35,655 nucleotides of DNA from an uncultured Acidimicrobiales bacterium (lineage in GTDB: Bacteria; Actinomycetota; Acidimicrobiia; Acidimicrobiales; SHLQ01). The notes below the pieces were generated by a model that had not been told where the DNA came from, ran no database searches, and saw only the letters and a list, made by a program, of their open reading frames with translations. A program made the translations under genes and the position numbers. Below, piece after piece: positions 26,403 through 33,645 of this stretch. The stretch's first letter is position 1. The number at the start of each line of letters is the position of its first letter. The stretch is taken from positions 1 through 35,655 of the forward strand of contig CALJDK010000192.1 in NCBI GenBank assembly GCA_938023735.1, read 5' to 3'.

Positions 26403-27251
26403 ATGGCAGACGACTCCCAAGACCAGCAGTCCGTAGCGATCGAAGACGAGATCCAGTTCGTCATCGAAAACAACGTTGCTTGGATTACCATCAACCGACC
26501 CGAGCGAGGCAATGCGCTGGCCCCGATCCATCGAGATCGCATCCGCGATCTCGTCGAGGGCCTCAACGGGAACCTTGAAGTTCGGGCCGCCGTCATCACC
26601 GCCTCGGGCGAAAAGATGTTCTGCCCGGGTGCCGACATCTCCATGGACCGCGACCGGCCTCCTCGACCCGAGGGAGCACCCGAAAGTTCGGTCGGCGAAG
26701 CACGCCGGATGATGCTTCGTGGCCAACACACGCTGATGCCAGCGATTCTCGACGCCGACGTTCCAATCATTGCCGTCGTCAACGGAACCGCGGCAGGAAT
26801 GGGCGCCCACCTTGCTCTGCTATGCGACCTGGTCATCATGGCCGAAGAAGCCAAGTTCATCGAGGTCTTCGCCCGTCGAGGCCTGGTGCCTGACGCACTT
26901 GGCGCCTGGATCCTGCCGCGCCTGGTCGGGCCGATGAAGGCAAAGGAACTGATGTTCTTTGCCGACGACATTCCCGCTCCGATGGCGCTCGAGTTGGGCC
27001 TCTGCAACAAGGTGGTACCTCGGGCCGAGCTCCAAACCACGGCCAAGGAGTGGGCCGAGCGTTTGGCATCGGGACCAACCAAGTCCTTCATGCTCACCAA
27101 GTGGCTGGTGAACCGTTCGCTCGATGTCGATCGTCAGACCATTGCCGATGAAGAGTCGTGGGCGGTCGAACTCAACATGAATAGCGTTGACGCGAACGAG
27201 GGTATCGCAAGCTTCCGCGAGCGGCGCCCGCCGGAGTGGCGAGGTTTTTGA
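26403..27251 (+). CDS. Enoyl-CoA hydratase/isomerase (crotonase) family protein
   Basis: This 282-residue crotonase-fold protein acts on acyl-CoA thioesters. The oxyanion-hole segments are CPGADI and NGTAAGMGAHLALLCD. The two catalytic Glu of true hydratases are absent: the first position is His (GMGAHLALLCD) and the second is not Glu in FIEVFARRGLVPD. Asp in LVPDALGAW matches the acid of delta3-delta2 enoyl-CoA isomerase and PaaG-type enzymes, so an isomerase role is more likely. ATG 26403 has a GAGACT box 6 nt upstream although it is only 15 bp after the P-II gene. The TGA stop at 27249 shows that UGA is a normal stop codon here. Confidence 0.87.
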   Translation: MADDSQDQQSVAIEDEIQFVIENNVAWITINRPERGNALAPIHRDRIRDLVEGLNGNLEVRAAVITASGEKMFCPGADISMDRDRPPRPEGAPESSVGEARRMMLRGQHTLMPAILDADVPIIAVVNGTAAGMGAHLALLCDLVIMAEEAKFIEVFARRGLVPDALGAWILPRLVGPMKAKELMFFADDIPAPMALELGLCNKVVPRAELQTTAKEWAERLASGPTKSFMLTKWLVNRSLDVDRQTIADEESWAVELNMNSVDANEGIASFRERRPPEWRGF

Positions 27252-27300
27252 CCAAAATCGGGGTTTCTCACACGGGGCGGACATTTGCCGATAGGTAGGC

Positions 27301-28479
27301 ATGACGATCCTTGCCCCAGTGTGGGTGAGCCCCGGCGACATTTTCGCTTTTCAAGCAACCGACGAGTTCAACCAGCCGTCGGGCTGTTGCTCCGCGGTGG
27401 TTATCGGCGTCGTGCTGGCCGTCGGTATCGCCATCGGCGTGCTCGCGGGCTTGAAGGCATGGGAGCGCAGTCGCGGCCGTGGCCGCCAGATTCGAGCCTC
27501 GGCGCAAGAAAAGGGGTTCGACTTTGTCGAACGAGGTCACCAATCGCTTGAACGGCTGCGTTTCGATGTTTTCATGGAGGCCACGGGCTTTCAGGCGGCG
27601 TCGGTGGTGAGCAAAAAGGGGCCTGACGGTCGTCGAGTCTTTGCCTTCGACTACCAGCTCATCAACGAGTTCGAACTGTACAAAGCTCCTGATGGCAGCA
27701 CCCATCGTCGCCGAAAGGGTGACCCCAACACCATTGGCGGGGCCGCCGTCGGGCAAGAGATCGATGAGCTCGACGTCTTCGGAGCCGGCGCCACGGTTGC
27801 CCTCGGATCATTCCTTCGCAACGTGGTGATTCAACCCTTCGACTGGCACGTGAGTCCGGCCTCGCGGCTGCCGAGCGAGTCGATCCCGCTCGATCTTGAT
27901 CCCGATTTTGGGGCGATCTACCGGGTGCGGGCCGACGATGCCGACTTTGCTCGCCAACTCGTGTCGCCCAAGCTTGCCAAGATCCTGGTACGCACCGGCG
28001 GACAATTCGGTGTCGAAGTCCGGGGTAACCAATTGCTCCTCTTTGCGAACGAGATCAAGGCCGGCGACATGTGCGACATGGCGCTGCTTGCCGGTGTTTG
28101 CGCAGACATGCTCGACCCCGAGCTGCTCGAGGCATACCCGGAGGTCGTCGGTGTCGAAAGCGACGGCTCGCCCCGGCTGGCGGTTCGAGACTCCTCATTC
28201 AACGCGCCGTTGTTTCCCGAGGTCGATGCGCCGCAGGCCGCGACCGGCCCGGTCCTACCCGACACCCTCTCGGGGCGAACGGTGCCGATCCTGTCGTCAG
28301 AGCCCCGCCTTCCAATCGAGGAAGCCACCTTCCCCGAGCCGCCACCTCCGGCTACCGCTCAGCCAACTGACCTCGGCAGCCTGCCCACCGAGTCGGCGGA
28401 GTCCGCAAAGCCGGCGCCAGCCCCAAAGCCTGAGGCGCCGCCGAAACCTGCACCTGAATCGGTCGACTGGTCGCTCTAA
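27301..28479 (+). CDS. Membrane-anchored protein of unknown function with Pro-rich tail
   Basis: I do not recognise this 392-residue protein. One membrane helix lies at about 31-51 (AVVIGVVLAVGIAIGVLAGL), followed by a basic ERSRGRGRQI stretch, so the bulk should be cytosolic. Residues 55-290 form a globular region with alternating strands (FDFVERGHQSL, VFAFDYQLINEFELY, FDWHVSPASRLP, GQFGVEVRGNQLLLFANEI). The last 100 residues are rich in Pro, Ala and Glu and look disordered. The start is ATG 27301, 50 bp after the crotonase stop. The ArsC-family gene follows on the same strand after 66 bp. Confidence 0.72.
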   Translation: MTILAPVWVSPGDIFAFQATDEFNQPSGCCSAVVIGVVLAVGIAIGVLAGLKAWERSRGRGRQIRASAQEKGFDFVERGHQSLERLRFDVFMEATGFQAASVVSKKGPDGRRVFAFDYQLINEFELYKAPDGSTHRRRKGDPNTIGGAAVGQEIDELDVFGAGATVALGSFLRNVVIQPFDWHVSPASRLPSESIPLDLDPDFGAIYRVRADDADFARQLVSPKLAKILVRTGGQFGVEVRGNQLLLFANEIKAGDMCDMALLAGVCADMLDPELLEAYPEVVGVESDGSPRLAVRDSSFNAPLFPEVDAPQAATGPVLPDTLSGRTVPILSSEPRLPIEEATFPEPPPPATAQPTDLGSLPTESAESAKPAPAPKPEAPPKPAPESVDWSL

Positions 28480-28545
28480 GGGTTCGGTGACCAGCCAGTG
28501 CCGTCAGTTTGGCGTCGTCGGGCAGGAGCTGCTGGATTAGGGGCC

Positions 28546-28902
28546 ATGGCTGACGTAACGATTTATCACAACCCCCATTGAGGATCTTCCAAGAATGCCT
28601 TGGCGGTCGCCGAGGATCTGGGAGTCGAAGCAGACGTCGTTCTCTACATGAAGGAGCCGCCCGATCGCGCGGCTCTGGAGAACCTGGTGAAGATCTTGGT
28701 TGACCCGGTCGAGGACCTGGTGCGCAAGGACTCGAAGTTCAAAAAGCTCGAGCTCGACGCCGACGATTTTGTGGGAAACCCCGAAGCGGTTGTCGACATC
28801 CTTGAGCAGCACAAAGCGCTTCTGCAGCGTCCGATCGTGGTGAAGGGCAACAAGGCCATCGTCGGCCGTCCCAAGGACCGCATCGCCGAACTCCTGGGCT
28901 AA
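28546..28902 (+). CDS. ArsC-family reductase, candidate selenoprotein (in-frame TGA at residue 12)
   Basis: This is an arsenate-reductase-family thioredoxin-fold protein of 118 residues if the TGA at 28579-28581 is decoded as selenocysteine (U). The N-terminus is MADVTIYHNPHUGSSKNALA; Escherichia coli ArsC has TIYHNPACGTSRNTL, with catalytic Cys12. The TGA is thus exactly at position 12. Downstream landmarks are intact: Arg60 in LVRKD, Arg95 in LLQRPIVV and Arg108 in VGRPKDRI (ArsC Arg60, Arg94, Arg107). The motif Arg16 is Lys here. There are no other interruptions, and length fits the family. A stem-loop directly follows the TGA. A start at TTG 28600 would leave a protein without active site or first strand. 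A nonsense mutation or sequencing error is the main alternative; the perfect Cys correspondence argues against it. The true substrate may not be arsenate. The stop overlaps the convergent LLM gene by 4 bp. Confidence 0.85.
28582..28611 (+). promoter_or_regulatory. Putative bacterial SECIS stem-loop
   Basis: Directly after the TGA, CCAAG (28589-28593) pairs perfectly with CTTGG (28599-28603) around the loop AATGC. A lower stem can form from GGATC (28582-28586) with GGT and CC (28605-28611), with a small internal loop and a bulge. The loop G (28597) is 16 nt from the TGA. Bacterial SECIS elements are hairpins just downstream of UGA with a G in the apical loop. The G here is the fourth loop base rather than one of the first two, so the fit is good but not perfect. 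Confidence 0.5.
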
Positions 28903-29906
28903 CGCAAGCGGAGCTCTCGAAGCAGTTCGGCCACGGTTTCGTCGTTGGCCGCGTACGGCATGCTGAACCCTAAGCGGTCGGCGATGTCGCCATAGCGGGC
29001 ATGCAGTTGCTCGGCGACCTCTTTCGGCGTGCCGAGAACGGCGATAGTACTCATGACCTCGTGGTCGATAAGGGTGCCGAGTTCGCCCCATCGTCCCTCT
29101 TTGGTCATCGTGCGCAGCTTTGGCTGAAGATCACCCCAACCGTGCGCGTCGAGGGTTACCCGGTACGCCGGTGTCGACCCGTAGAACCCCAGATTGAACC
29201 GGCAGCCTGTTTCGGCGACCTCTTTCTCTTCGTCGGTCCGGTAAACCCCGACCATGACGTCGATGCCGAAACTTAGATCGGCGCGGCTGCGTCCACCCTG
29301 TTCGAGTCCAAGCTCGACGTTGGGCAGCGTGTGCTCGCGCACGAACGCCTCGGTATGGAATGGATGGATCAGAATCCCGTCGGCGGTCTCGGCGACCATC
29401 TGGGTCATCTTTGGACCGAGGGCACCAACCCAGATCGGCGGCACCCCGCAGTCGAGCGGGCCGGGGTTGAAGAGCGGCGGGAGAAGGTTGAAGTTGTAGT
29501 ACTGGCCGGCGACGTCGAGTGCGGCGCCGTTCTGCCAACAGTCGAAGATGGCTTTGGTCGCAGTGATGAGCTCGCGCATGTGGCCGACCGGCTTGCCCCA
29601 GACCGCCGAGTAGCGCCGTTCGATATGGGGTTGGATCTGGGTGCCCAAACCCAAAATGAACCGGCCGTTTGAGAATCGTTGAAGGTCAAACGCTTGGTAG
29701 GCGAGGTGCATGGGGCTACGCGGAAACGCAATGGCCACATTGGTGTAGAGATCGAGTGAGCTGTGCTCGGCGGCAAGAAGGAGCGGATAGAACGGGTCGG
29801 TTTGGCCCTCGTAGGTAAAACAGCCATCGAAGCCCAGCGATTCGAGGGCTCGAGCCCGGTCGGCAGTGGTGGCCAAGCTCGATTGCAGGCTTGCGTCGTA
29901 CTTCAT
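28899..29906 (-). CDS. LLM-class F420-dependent oxidoreductase
   Basis: This 335-residue luciferase-like TIM-barrel oxidoreductase probably uses F420. ARALESLGFDGCFTYEGQTDPF with NVAIAFPRSPMHLAYQAFDLQRFSNGRFILGLGTQ, in segments, is the standard family N-terminal half. PPIWVGALGPKMTQMVAETADGI contains the conserved cofactor-region Gly. It resembles the TIGR03617-type subfamily common in mycobacteria and Acidimicrobiia. The start is ATG 29906. The gene converges on the ArsC-family gene with a 4-bp stop overlap and is divergent from the HExxH gene. The substrate is unknown. Confidence 0.9.
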   Translation of the reverse strand: MKYDASLQSSLATTADRARALESLGFDGCFTYEGQTDPFYPLLLAAEHSSLDLYTNVAIAFPRSPMHLAYQAFDLQRFSNGRFILGLGTQIQPHIERRYSAVWGKPVGHMRELITATKAIFDCWQNGAALDVAGQYYNFNLLPPLFNPGPLDCGVPPIWVGALGPKMTQMVAETADGILIHPFHTEAFVREHTLPNVELGLEQGGRSRADLSFGIDVMVGVYRTDEEKEVAETGCRFNLGFYGSTPAYRVTLDAHGWGDLQPKLRTMTKEGRWGELGTLIDHEVMSTIAVLGTPKEVAEQLHARYGDIADRLGFSMPYAANDETVAELLRELRLR

Positions 29907-30042
29907 AGGGCTGCTGCGCAGGTTCTCATTAAAGACATGACTAGTGCCAACGATTCGGTCGCGCTAGTTCGATCGGCCTGACTGGCTACCCCTCGCCGAA
30001 AATCGGTCGGCTGTCAATGGCCCGTTCTGCACTTGTCTCGGC

Positions 30043-30840
30043 ATGAGTTTGAGATCCAAACTCGGGTCTGTGCCCCCCACCGACACCTCCAACCGCAAGC
30101 GCTTGTATTATCTGACGCTCTGCGTCTTGGTGTTTCTTTCGGGCGCCGCGTTGGCTGCTGTAACCAGCTCGCCTGCCGGGTCGGAGACCACCGTCGCCGG
30201 CTCCGCGTCGGTACTGGGTGCCACCGAAGAGCGCGAGCCATCGGCATTCACCGCCACAACCACGCCAGCGGCAACCAGCACAGCGCCGGTAGCAACGACT
30301 CCGCCGACGTCGACCTCTACCTCAACGACCTCGACTTCCACGACCACCTCGACTTCTACGACCACCACGTCGACTTCTACCACCACCACGGCCGCCCCGG
30401 CACCAAAACCCATCGGGCAACAAGCCGAAGAGCTCCTCAACTACCCGTGGAAGCAGAAGTTTCCCGAGTGGACCCTTCGTTGGGCCGACGCCAAGAGCGG
30501 CGTTCGAGCACTGACCTTCCCCGACCGGAAGGTGATCGAGATGTACGTGCGCCCCGGAGACGACCCGGCATTTCTGGCCCGAGTCCTCGCCCACGAACTT
30601 GGCCATGTTGCCGACATCGAACTCAACGACGACGCCGACCGCGCGCGTTGGCGAGAGGTTCGTGGAATCCCCGACAACGTGTATTGGTGGCCACAGGGCG
30701 ACTCGTATGACTTCGACACCGGCGCTGGTGACTTCGCCGAGGGGTTCGCCACACTGCTGGTGGGCTCCGATACCAAGAGCCGGGTTGGCGGACAACCGAC
30801 CCCCGAGCAGCTCGCCGTGATGGTCGAACTCGTCCGATAG
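30043..30840 (+). CDS. Membrane-anchored putative zinc metalloprotease with Ser/Thr linker
   Basis: This 265-residue protein has one N-terminal membrane helix at about 21-40 (LYYLTLCVLVFLSGAALAAV) after a basic NRKR stretch, so the rest should be outside the cell. Residues 70-122 are almost only Thr, Ser, Ala and Pro, a likely O-glycosylated or extended wall-spanning linker. The C-terminal domain has HELGH at 184-188, a zincin HExxH, and Glu233 in DFAEGFATLLV as possible third ligand. The family is not one I recognise, and the catalytic domain is small. The start is ATG 30043. It converges on the TetR gene with an 18-bp gap. Confidence 0.75.
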   Translation: MSLRSKLGSVPPTDTSNRKRLYYLTLCVLVFLSGAALAAVTSSPAGSETTVAGSASVLGATEEREPSAFTATTTPAATSTAPVATTPPTSTSTSTTSTSTTTSTSTTTTSTSTTTTAAPAPKPIGQQAEELLNYPWKQKFPEWTLRWADAKSGVRALTFPDRKVIEMYVRPGDDPAFLARVLAHELGHVADIELNDDADRARWREVRGIPDNVYWWPQGDSYDFDTGAGDFAEGFATLLVGSDTKSRVGGQPTPEQLAVMVELVR

Positions 30841-30858
30841 CCGGACACTCATCAGCGT

Positions 30859-31446
30859 CTACGACAGGTCGGCAAGTAGCAGAGCGACGGCGTTATCGAG
30901 TTCGCTCGTGGCCTGGTCGAGCGGCATCCAGCCGTTCACGAAGGCAATCAGCCCCGAGTACCAAACGTGCTCGATCGTGCGGATCACCACGGCCCGGTGC
31001 GCTTCGTCGTGGTCGGCGGGAAACGCGGTACTCAGCATCGAGTGGGTGATCTCGCCCAGCGATCGTTCTACGGCGATGTTCTCTTCGCAGGGAGTGGTGA
31101 ACGCGTTCATCAGCGCGGCAGAAACCTGCGGGTTCCTCGCCATCTCCTTCGTCATGCGGCCCAGGAGATCCCGCATACGTTCGAGCGTGGTATCGCCGGT
31201 TGGCGGGTGTTTCCCAACCTGGTCGGCCTGTTGTTGGTTCAGCATCAACAGAGCCGACGCCAACAGGTGATCTTTGGACGAGAAGTAGTGATACACGGTG
31301 CCGATTGCCACCTCGGACCGCTCGGCGACAGCACGCATTTGCACGGCGTCGTAGCCGCCTTCAGCGGCAAGGCTGAGTGCCGCCAACAGAACACGGTCGC
31401 GTCGTTCGGTTTGTCGTTGGGTGAGCGACGACGGTTCGGGGGCCAT
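30859..31446 (-). CDS. TetR family regulator, KstR-like
   Basis: This 195-residue repressor-type regulator has an N-terminal helix-turn-helix with RDRVLLAALSLAAEGGYDAVQMRAVAERSEVAIGTVYHYFSSKDHLLASAL, in segments. AEGGYDAVQMRAVAERSEVA and the following YF-SK-HLL region strongly resemble KstR, the mycobacterial repressor of cholesterol catabolism that binds a 3-oxo-cholestenoic acid CoA thioester. The ligand domain is more divergent. A TAACTT box lies exactly 6 nt before the ATG at 31446. I found no TnnAACnnGTTnnA site (the KstR operator) in the intergenic regions examined by eye. Confidence 0.88.
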   Translation of the reverse strand: MAPEPSSLTQRQTERRDRVLLAALSLAAEGGYDAVQMRAVAERSEVAIGTVYHYFSSKDHLLASALLMLNQQQADQVGKHPPTGDTTLERMRDLLGRMTKEMARNPQVSAALMNAFTTPCEENIAVERSLGEITHSMLSTAFPADHDEAHRAVVIRTIEHVWYSGLIAFVNGWMPLDQATSELDNAVALLLADLS

Positions 31447-31452
31447 GCGACG

Positions 31453-31458
31453 AAGTTA
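31453..31458 (-). promoter_or_regulatory. Probable -10 box of the TetR gene
   Basis: TAACTT on the minus strand, 6 nt before the ATG at 31446, consistent with leaderless transcription. Confidence 0.45.
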
Positions 31459-31525
31459 GTGGGGCCCGATGACGAAGCGGGAGATCAACGTGGTCGAGCG
31501 AGCCAGTAGCCCACTCAGCCTGGCT

Positions 31526-31735
31526 TCAGGAGACTGGGTCGAGATCGTCGTCGAACTCGTTGCTTGCCGCAGTGATCGAGGTGACATCGGCGAGCTTCTT
31601 GCGGGCTCGAATTCGACGGTATTCATCAAGGTCAAAGACCTTTGCGAGGGCATCGTCGTCGGTCTCGTCGGCAAGACGGTTCGCGATGTAGCTCAGAACC
31701 TTGCTTGGATCATCGCTGTCAGTCGGACCACTCAT
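31526..31735 (-). CDS. Small acidic hypothetical protein
   Basis: This 69-residue, charged, Asp-rich protein has a predicted helical centre: SKVLSYIANRLADETDDDALAKVFDLDEYRRIRARKKL. I recognise no family. ATG 31735 is preferred over a longer frame that runs into the acetyltransferase gene 62 bp upstream. It lies between that gene and the TetR gene on the same strand. The opposite strand also carries an open frame here, but with no recognisable features. Confidence 0.5.
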   Translation of the reverse strand: MSGPTDSDDPSKVLSYIANRLADETDDDALAKVFDLDEYRRIRARKKLADVTSITAASNEFDDDLDPVS

Positions 31736-31797
31736 AGGTACTTCATCGGCACAAAGAAGCGTCCGCTGAAGGGTTCCGGCGATATTTATTACGACTG

Positions 31798-32358
31798 TTA
31801 GCCGGTTTCGATGGTCTGGCTGTGTCGCGGTGCTACCCGGGCGTACAGGTCGCCGTCGACCCAACGGTCGCCGAGCAGAAGGTGATCGCGAAGGGTGCCT
31901 TCCCGGTCGAAACCCTGTGATTCGAGCAACTTTCGCGAGGCCTCGTTGCGGTCAGCCGCCACGGCGAAGATCCTCTGCAGACCAAGGTGGTCGAACCCGA
32001 AGTCGGTGATAAGCCGAACCGCTTCGCTGCCGTACCCGTTTCCCCAATACGACGAGCCCAGAAGGTATCCGAGTTCGGCTCGGCGATGAAGAAAGCTCTC
32101 GATCCCGAGTTGGGCAAGCCCCATGACCTGTTCGTCCTCCCGACGGACGATGGCCAGCGGATACAGGAACCGCTCTTGGTCGTTCGACGCGTCGATGAGT
32201 TCTTTGAGGTACACCGCGACCTCGTGTTTATCCATCGCTTGGAAGGGCAGGTGCTTGGTGGCGTTATGGTCGGCCGTTGTGGCCAGCACGGCCGCCGTGT
32301 CGGCAGCGTCGAGTTCTCGGAGCGAGATTCGAGAACCTTCGATGAGCACCGGGTACAC
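31798..32358 (-). CDS. GNAT family N-acetyltransferase (RimJ/RimL type)
   Basis: This 186-residue acetyl-CoA-dependent acetyltransferase opens with LIEGSRISLRELDAADTAAVLA, typical of the RimJ/RimL branch. The acetyl-CoA region is ELGYLLGSSYWGNGYGSEAVRLITDFGF, with the Q/R-x-x-G-x-G/A equivalent in YWGNGYGSEA. LGLQRIFAVAADRNEASRKLLESQGF is the conserved motif B region. GTG 32358 is chosen; GTG 32349 is a close alternative, and longer starts have no homology. The substrate is unknown. Confidence 0.87.
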   Translation of the reverse strand: MYPVLIEGSRISLRELDAADTAAVLATTADHNATKHLPFQAMDKHEVAVYLKELIDASNDQERFLYPLAIVRREDEQVMGLAQLGIESFLHRRAELGYLLGSSYWGNGYGSEAVRLITDFGFDHLGLQRIFAVAADRNEASRKLLESQGFDREGTLRDHLLLGDRWVDGDLYARVAPRHSQTIETG

Positions 32359-32420
32359 AATCTGAGTCAACCCGAACGGTGTTGGACGCGCCCAGTCCGA
32401 GCACTGATTCGGATGATTCG

Positions 32421-33242
32421 CTAGCTGAAGTTGGGCGGCCGACGCTCCTGCAGCGCCGTGATGCCTTCGGCGTAGTCGGGGTCGCGGGTGAGCGCATCGA
32501 GCACGACGTTGGCGTCGGTAACAGCCTCGGCGGCGCTGCGATGAAGATCGGTGTACATCATCCGTTTCGTCTCGGCCACCGATGCCCGACTGGTGGTTGC
32601 CACAAGCTCGTCGGCGTATGCACGGGCAGCGTCGAGAACGTCTGACTTCGCGGCAACTCCGGTTGCGAGGCCGAGCGATGCTGCTTCGTTCCCGTCGAAC
32701 TTCCGGCTGCTGATGAGCAGATCGGAAGCGGCAGTGAGACCAACCAGGCGGGGGAGTATCCACGCCAGGCCGTACTCGGCCGCCAGTCCCAGACGTCCGT
32801 GCGCGCACGTGTACCTGGCATCGCTCGCGAAGAACCGCATATCGGCAAAGCAGGCCACCGCAAGACCCACTCCGGCAGCAGATCCGTTGACCGCTGCGAT
32901 GATTGGTTTGGTCATGCCGAACTGATGCACAAACATCTGGTCGAACTCGGGGGTCACCCCAAAGCCGGGTTCGGCGAGCGGTTCGGGGGTTCCCGGGTCA
33001 TAGCCGCCTTTGTCGGCATGTCCGGCCAGCGCGTCGCTGTCGCCGCCAACACAGAAGGCGCTCCCCTCCGGATCGCCAGTGACGATGACGGCGCGAACCG
33101 CGTGATCGTTCTCGGCCTCGTTGAGCAGGTGCCGGTATTCGGTATGCATCCGCCCCGTCCACGCATTGTGCCGATGCGGCCGAGACAACATGATGGTGGC
33201 AATCGACGAATCAAGTTCATATCGGGTGGCCCGTAGCTCCAT
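32421..33242 (-). CDS. Enoyl-CoA hydratase/isomerase (crotonase) family protein
   Basis: This 273-residue crotonase begins MELRATRYELDSSIATIMLSRP. The oxyanion-hole segments are FCVGGD and NGSAAGVGLAVACFAD. The first hydratase Glu is missing (GVGLAVACFAD) and the second position is also not Glu. A Glu sits at the isomerase-type acid position in RLGLAAEYGLAWILPRLVG. An isomerase or other crotonase reaction is therefore more likely than classic hydration. Met 33242 is preferred over an upstream in-frame start because a TAGTCT box lies 8 nt before it and a 37-bp palindrome occupies the next stretch. Confidence 0.86.
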   Translation of the reverse strand: MELRATRYELDSSIATIMLSRPHRHNAWTGRMHTEYRHLLNEAENDHAVRAVIVTGDPEGSAFCVGGDSDALAGHADKGGYDPGTPEPLAEPGFGVTPEFDQMFVHQFGMTKPIIAAVNGSAAGVGLAVACFADMRFFASDARYTCAHGRLGLAAEYGLAWILPRLVGLTAASDLLISSRKFDGNEAASLGLATGVAAKSDVLDAARAYADELVATTSRASVAETKRMMYTDLHRSAAEAVTDANVVLDALTRDPDYAEGITALQERRPPNFS

Positions 33243-33250
33243 GCGAGCAA

Positions 33251-33256
33251 AGACTA
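33251..33256 (-). promoter_or_regulatory. Probable -10 box of the crotonase gene
   Basis: TAGTCT on the minus strand, 8 nt before the ATG at 33242. The large palindrome begins 7 bp further upstream and would cover the -35 region. Confidence 0.4.
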
Positions 33257-33263
33257 TCGCCGG

Positions 33264-33300
33264 GCCCGCGACACTCGTGTCTGACACGAGTGTCGCGGGC
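33264..33300. promoter_or_regulatory. Perfect 37-bp palindrome upstream of the crotonase gene
   Basis: GCCCGCGACACTCGTGTC (33264-33281), a central T, and its exact reverse complement (33283-33300). It contains two copies of GACAC-NN-GTGTC (33270-33281 and 33283-33294). Its position next to the TAGTCT box suggests an operator or a cruciform; as RNA it would be a very stable hairpin. Confidence 0.75.
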
Positions 33301-33553
33301 TCAGCCGGCGCCTGGCGGAGCTGAGATTTCTAGTCTGGGCACCACGCCGCTTCGACCCGATTCGTTTGGGGCGTGCACCGTACGTTGCCGCGACGTGTGT
33401 CGACTGCAGGATCCAAGCGCTCGGTCCGGGACAGCGATCACCGCCCGCCGGGCGGGAGGTTACGCACGGAGCGGCTCGCGGCGCGCCGACTGGTTTTATG
33501 GGGCATCGCAGGCACGCAGTTTGTGTGGTGGCCGCAGACGACACAGGTGTCAG

Positions 33554-33603
33554 GAAACTCAGCGGATAGGCGCTTGCGCACATTTTGACATCCGCTGAGT
33601 TTC
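33554..33603. repeat. 14-bp perfect inverted repeat with internal small hairpin
   Basis: GAAACTCAGCGGAT (33554-33567) and ATCCGCTGAGTTTC (33590-33603) are exact reverse complements separated by 22 bp. That spacer contains a smaller GCGC-TT-GCGC dyad (33570-33579). Confidence 0.8.
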
Positions 33604-33605
33604 AA

Positions 33606-33645
33606 GAAGCCGGCACATTGGGCGAAGCCCAATCCGCGCGGCTTC
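33606..33645. terminator. Nested hairpin downstream of the metalloprotease gene
   Basis: Inner arms ATTGGGC (33617-33623) and GCCCAAT (33627-33633) surround GAA. Outer arms GAAGCCG (33606-33612) and CGGCTTC (33639-33645) enclose them. Read on the minus strand it lies about 90 nt after the metalloprotease stop and may stabilise or end that transcript, though no T-run follows immediately. Confidence 0.4.

Noticed and set aside
28600..28902. Short gene starting at TTG 28600
   Set aside because: It would lack the first beta strand and the active-site loop of the ArsC fold, while the missing part is present in the same frame upstream, interrupted only by TGA at the Cys position.
31469..31801. Plus-strand open frame overlapping the small acidic gene
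   Set aside because: The minus-strand frame has an acidic helical protein-like composition and co-directional neighbours. The plus-strand product is unremarkable, though neither is strongly proven.
33290..33598. Several short open frames in the region upstream of the crotonase gene
   Set aside because: They run through strong inverted repeats, share no family signatures and lack promoters or ribosome binding sites. They are kept as non-coding.
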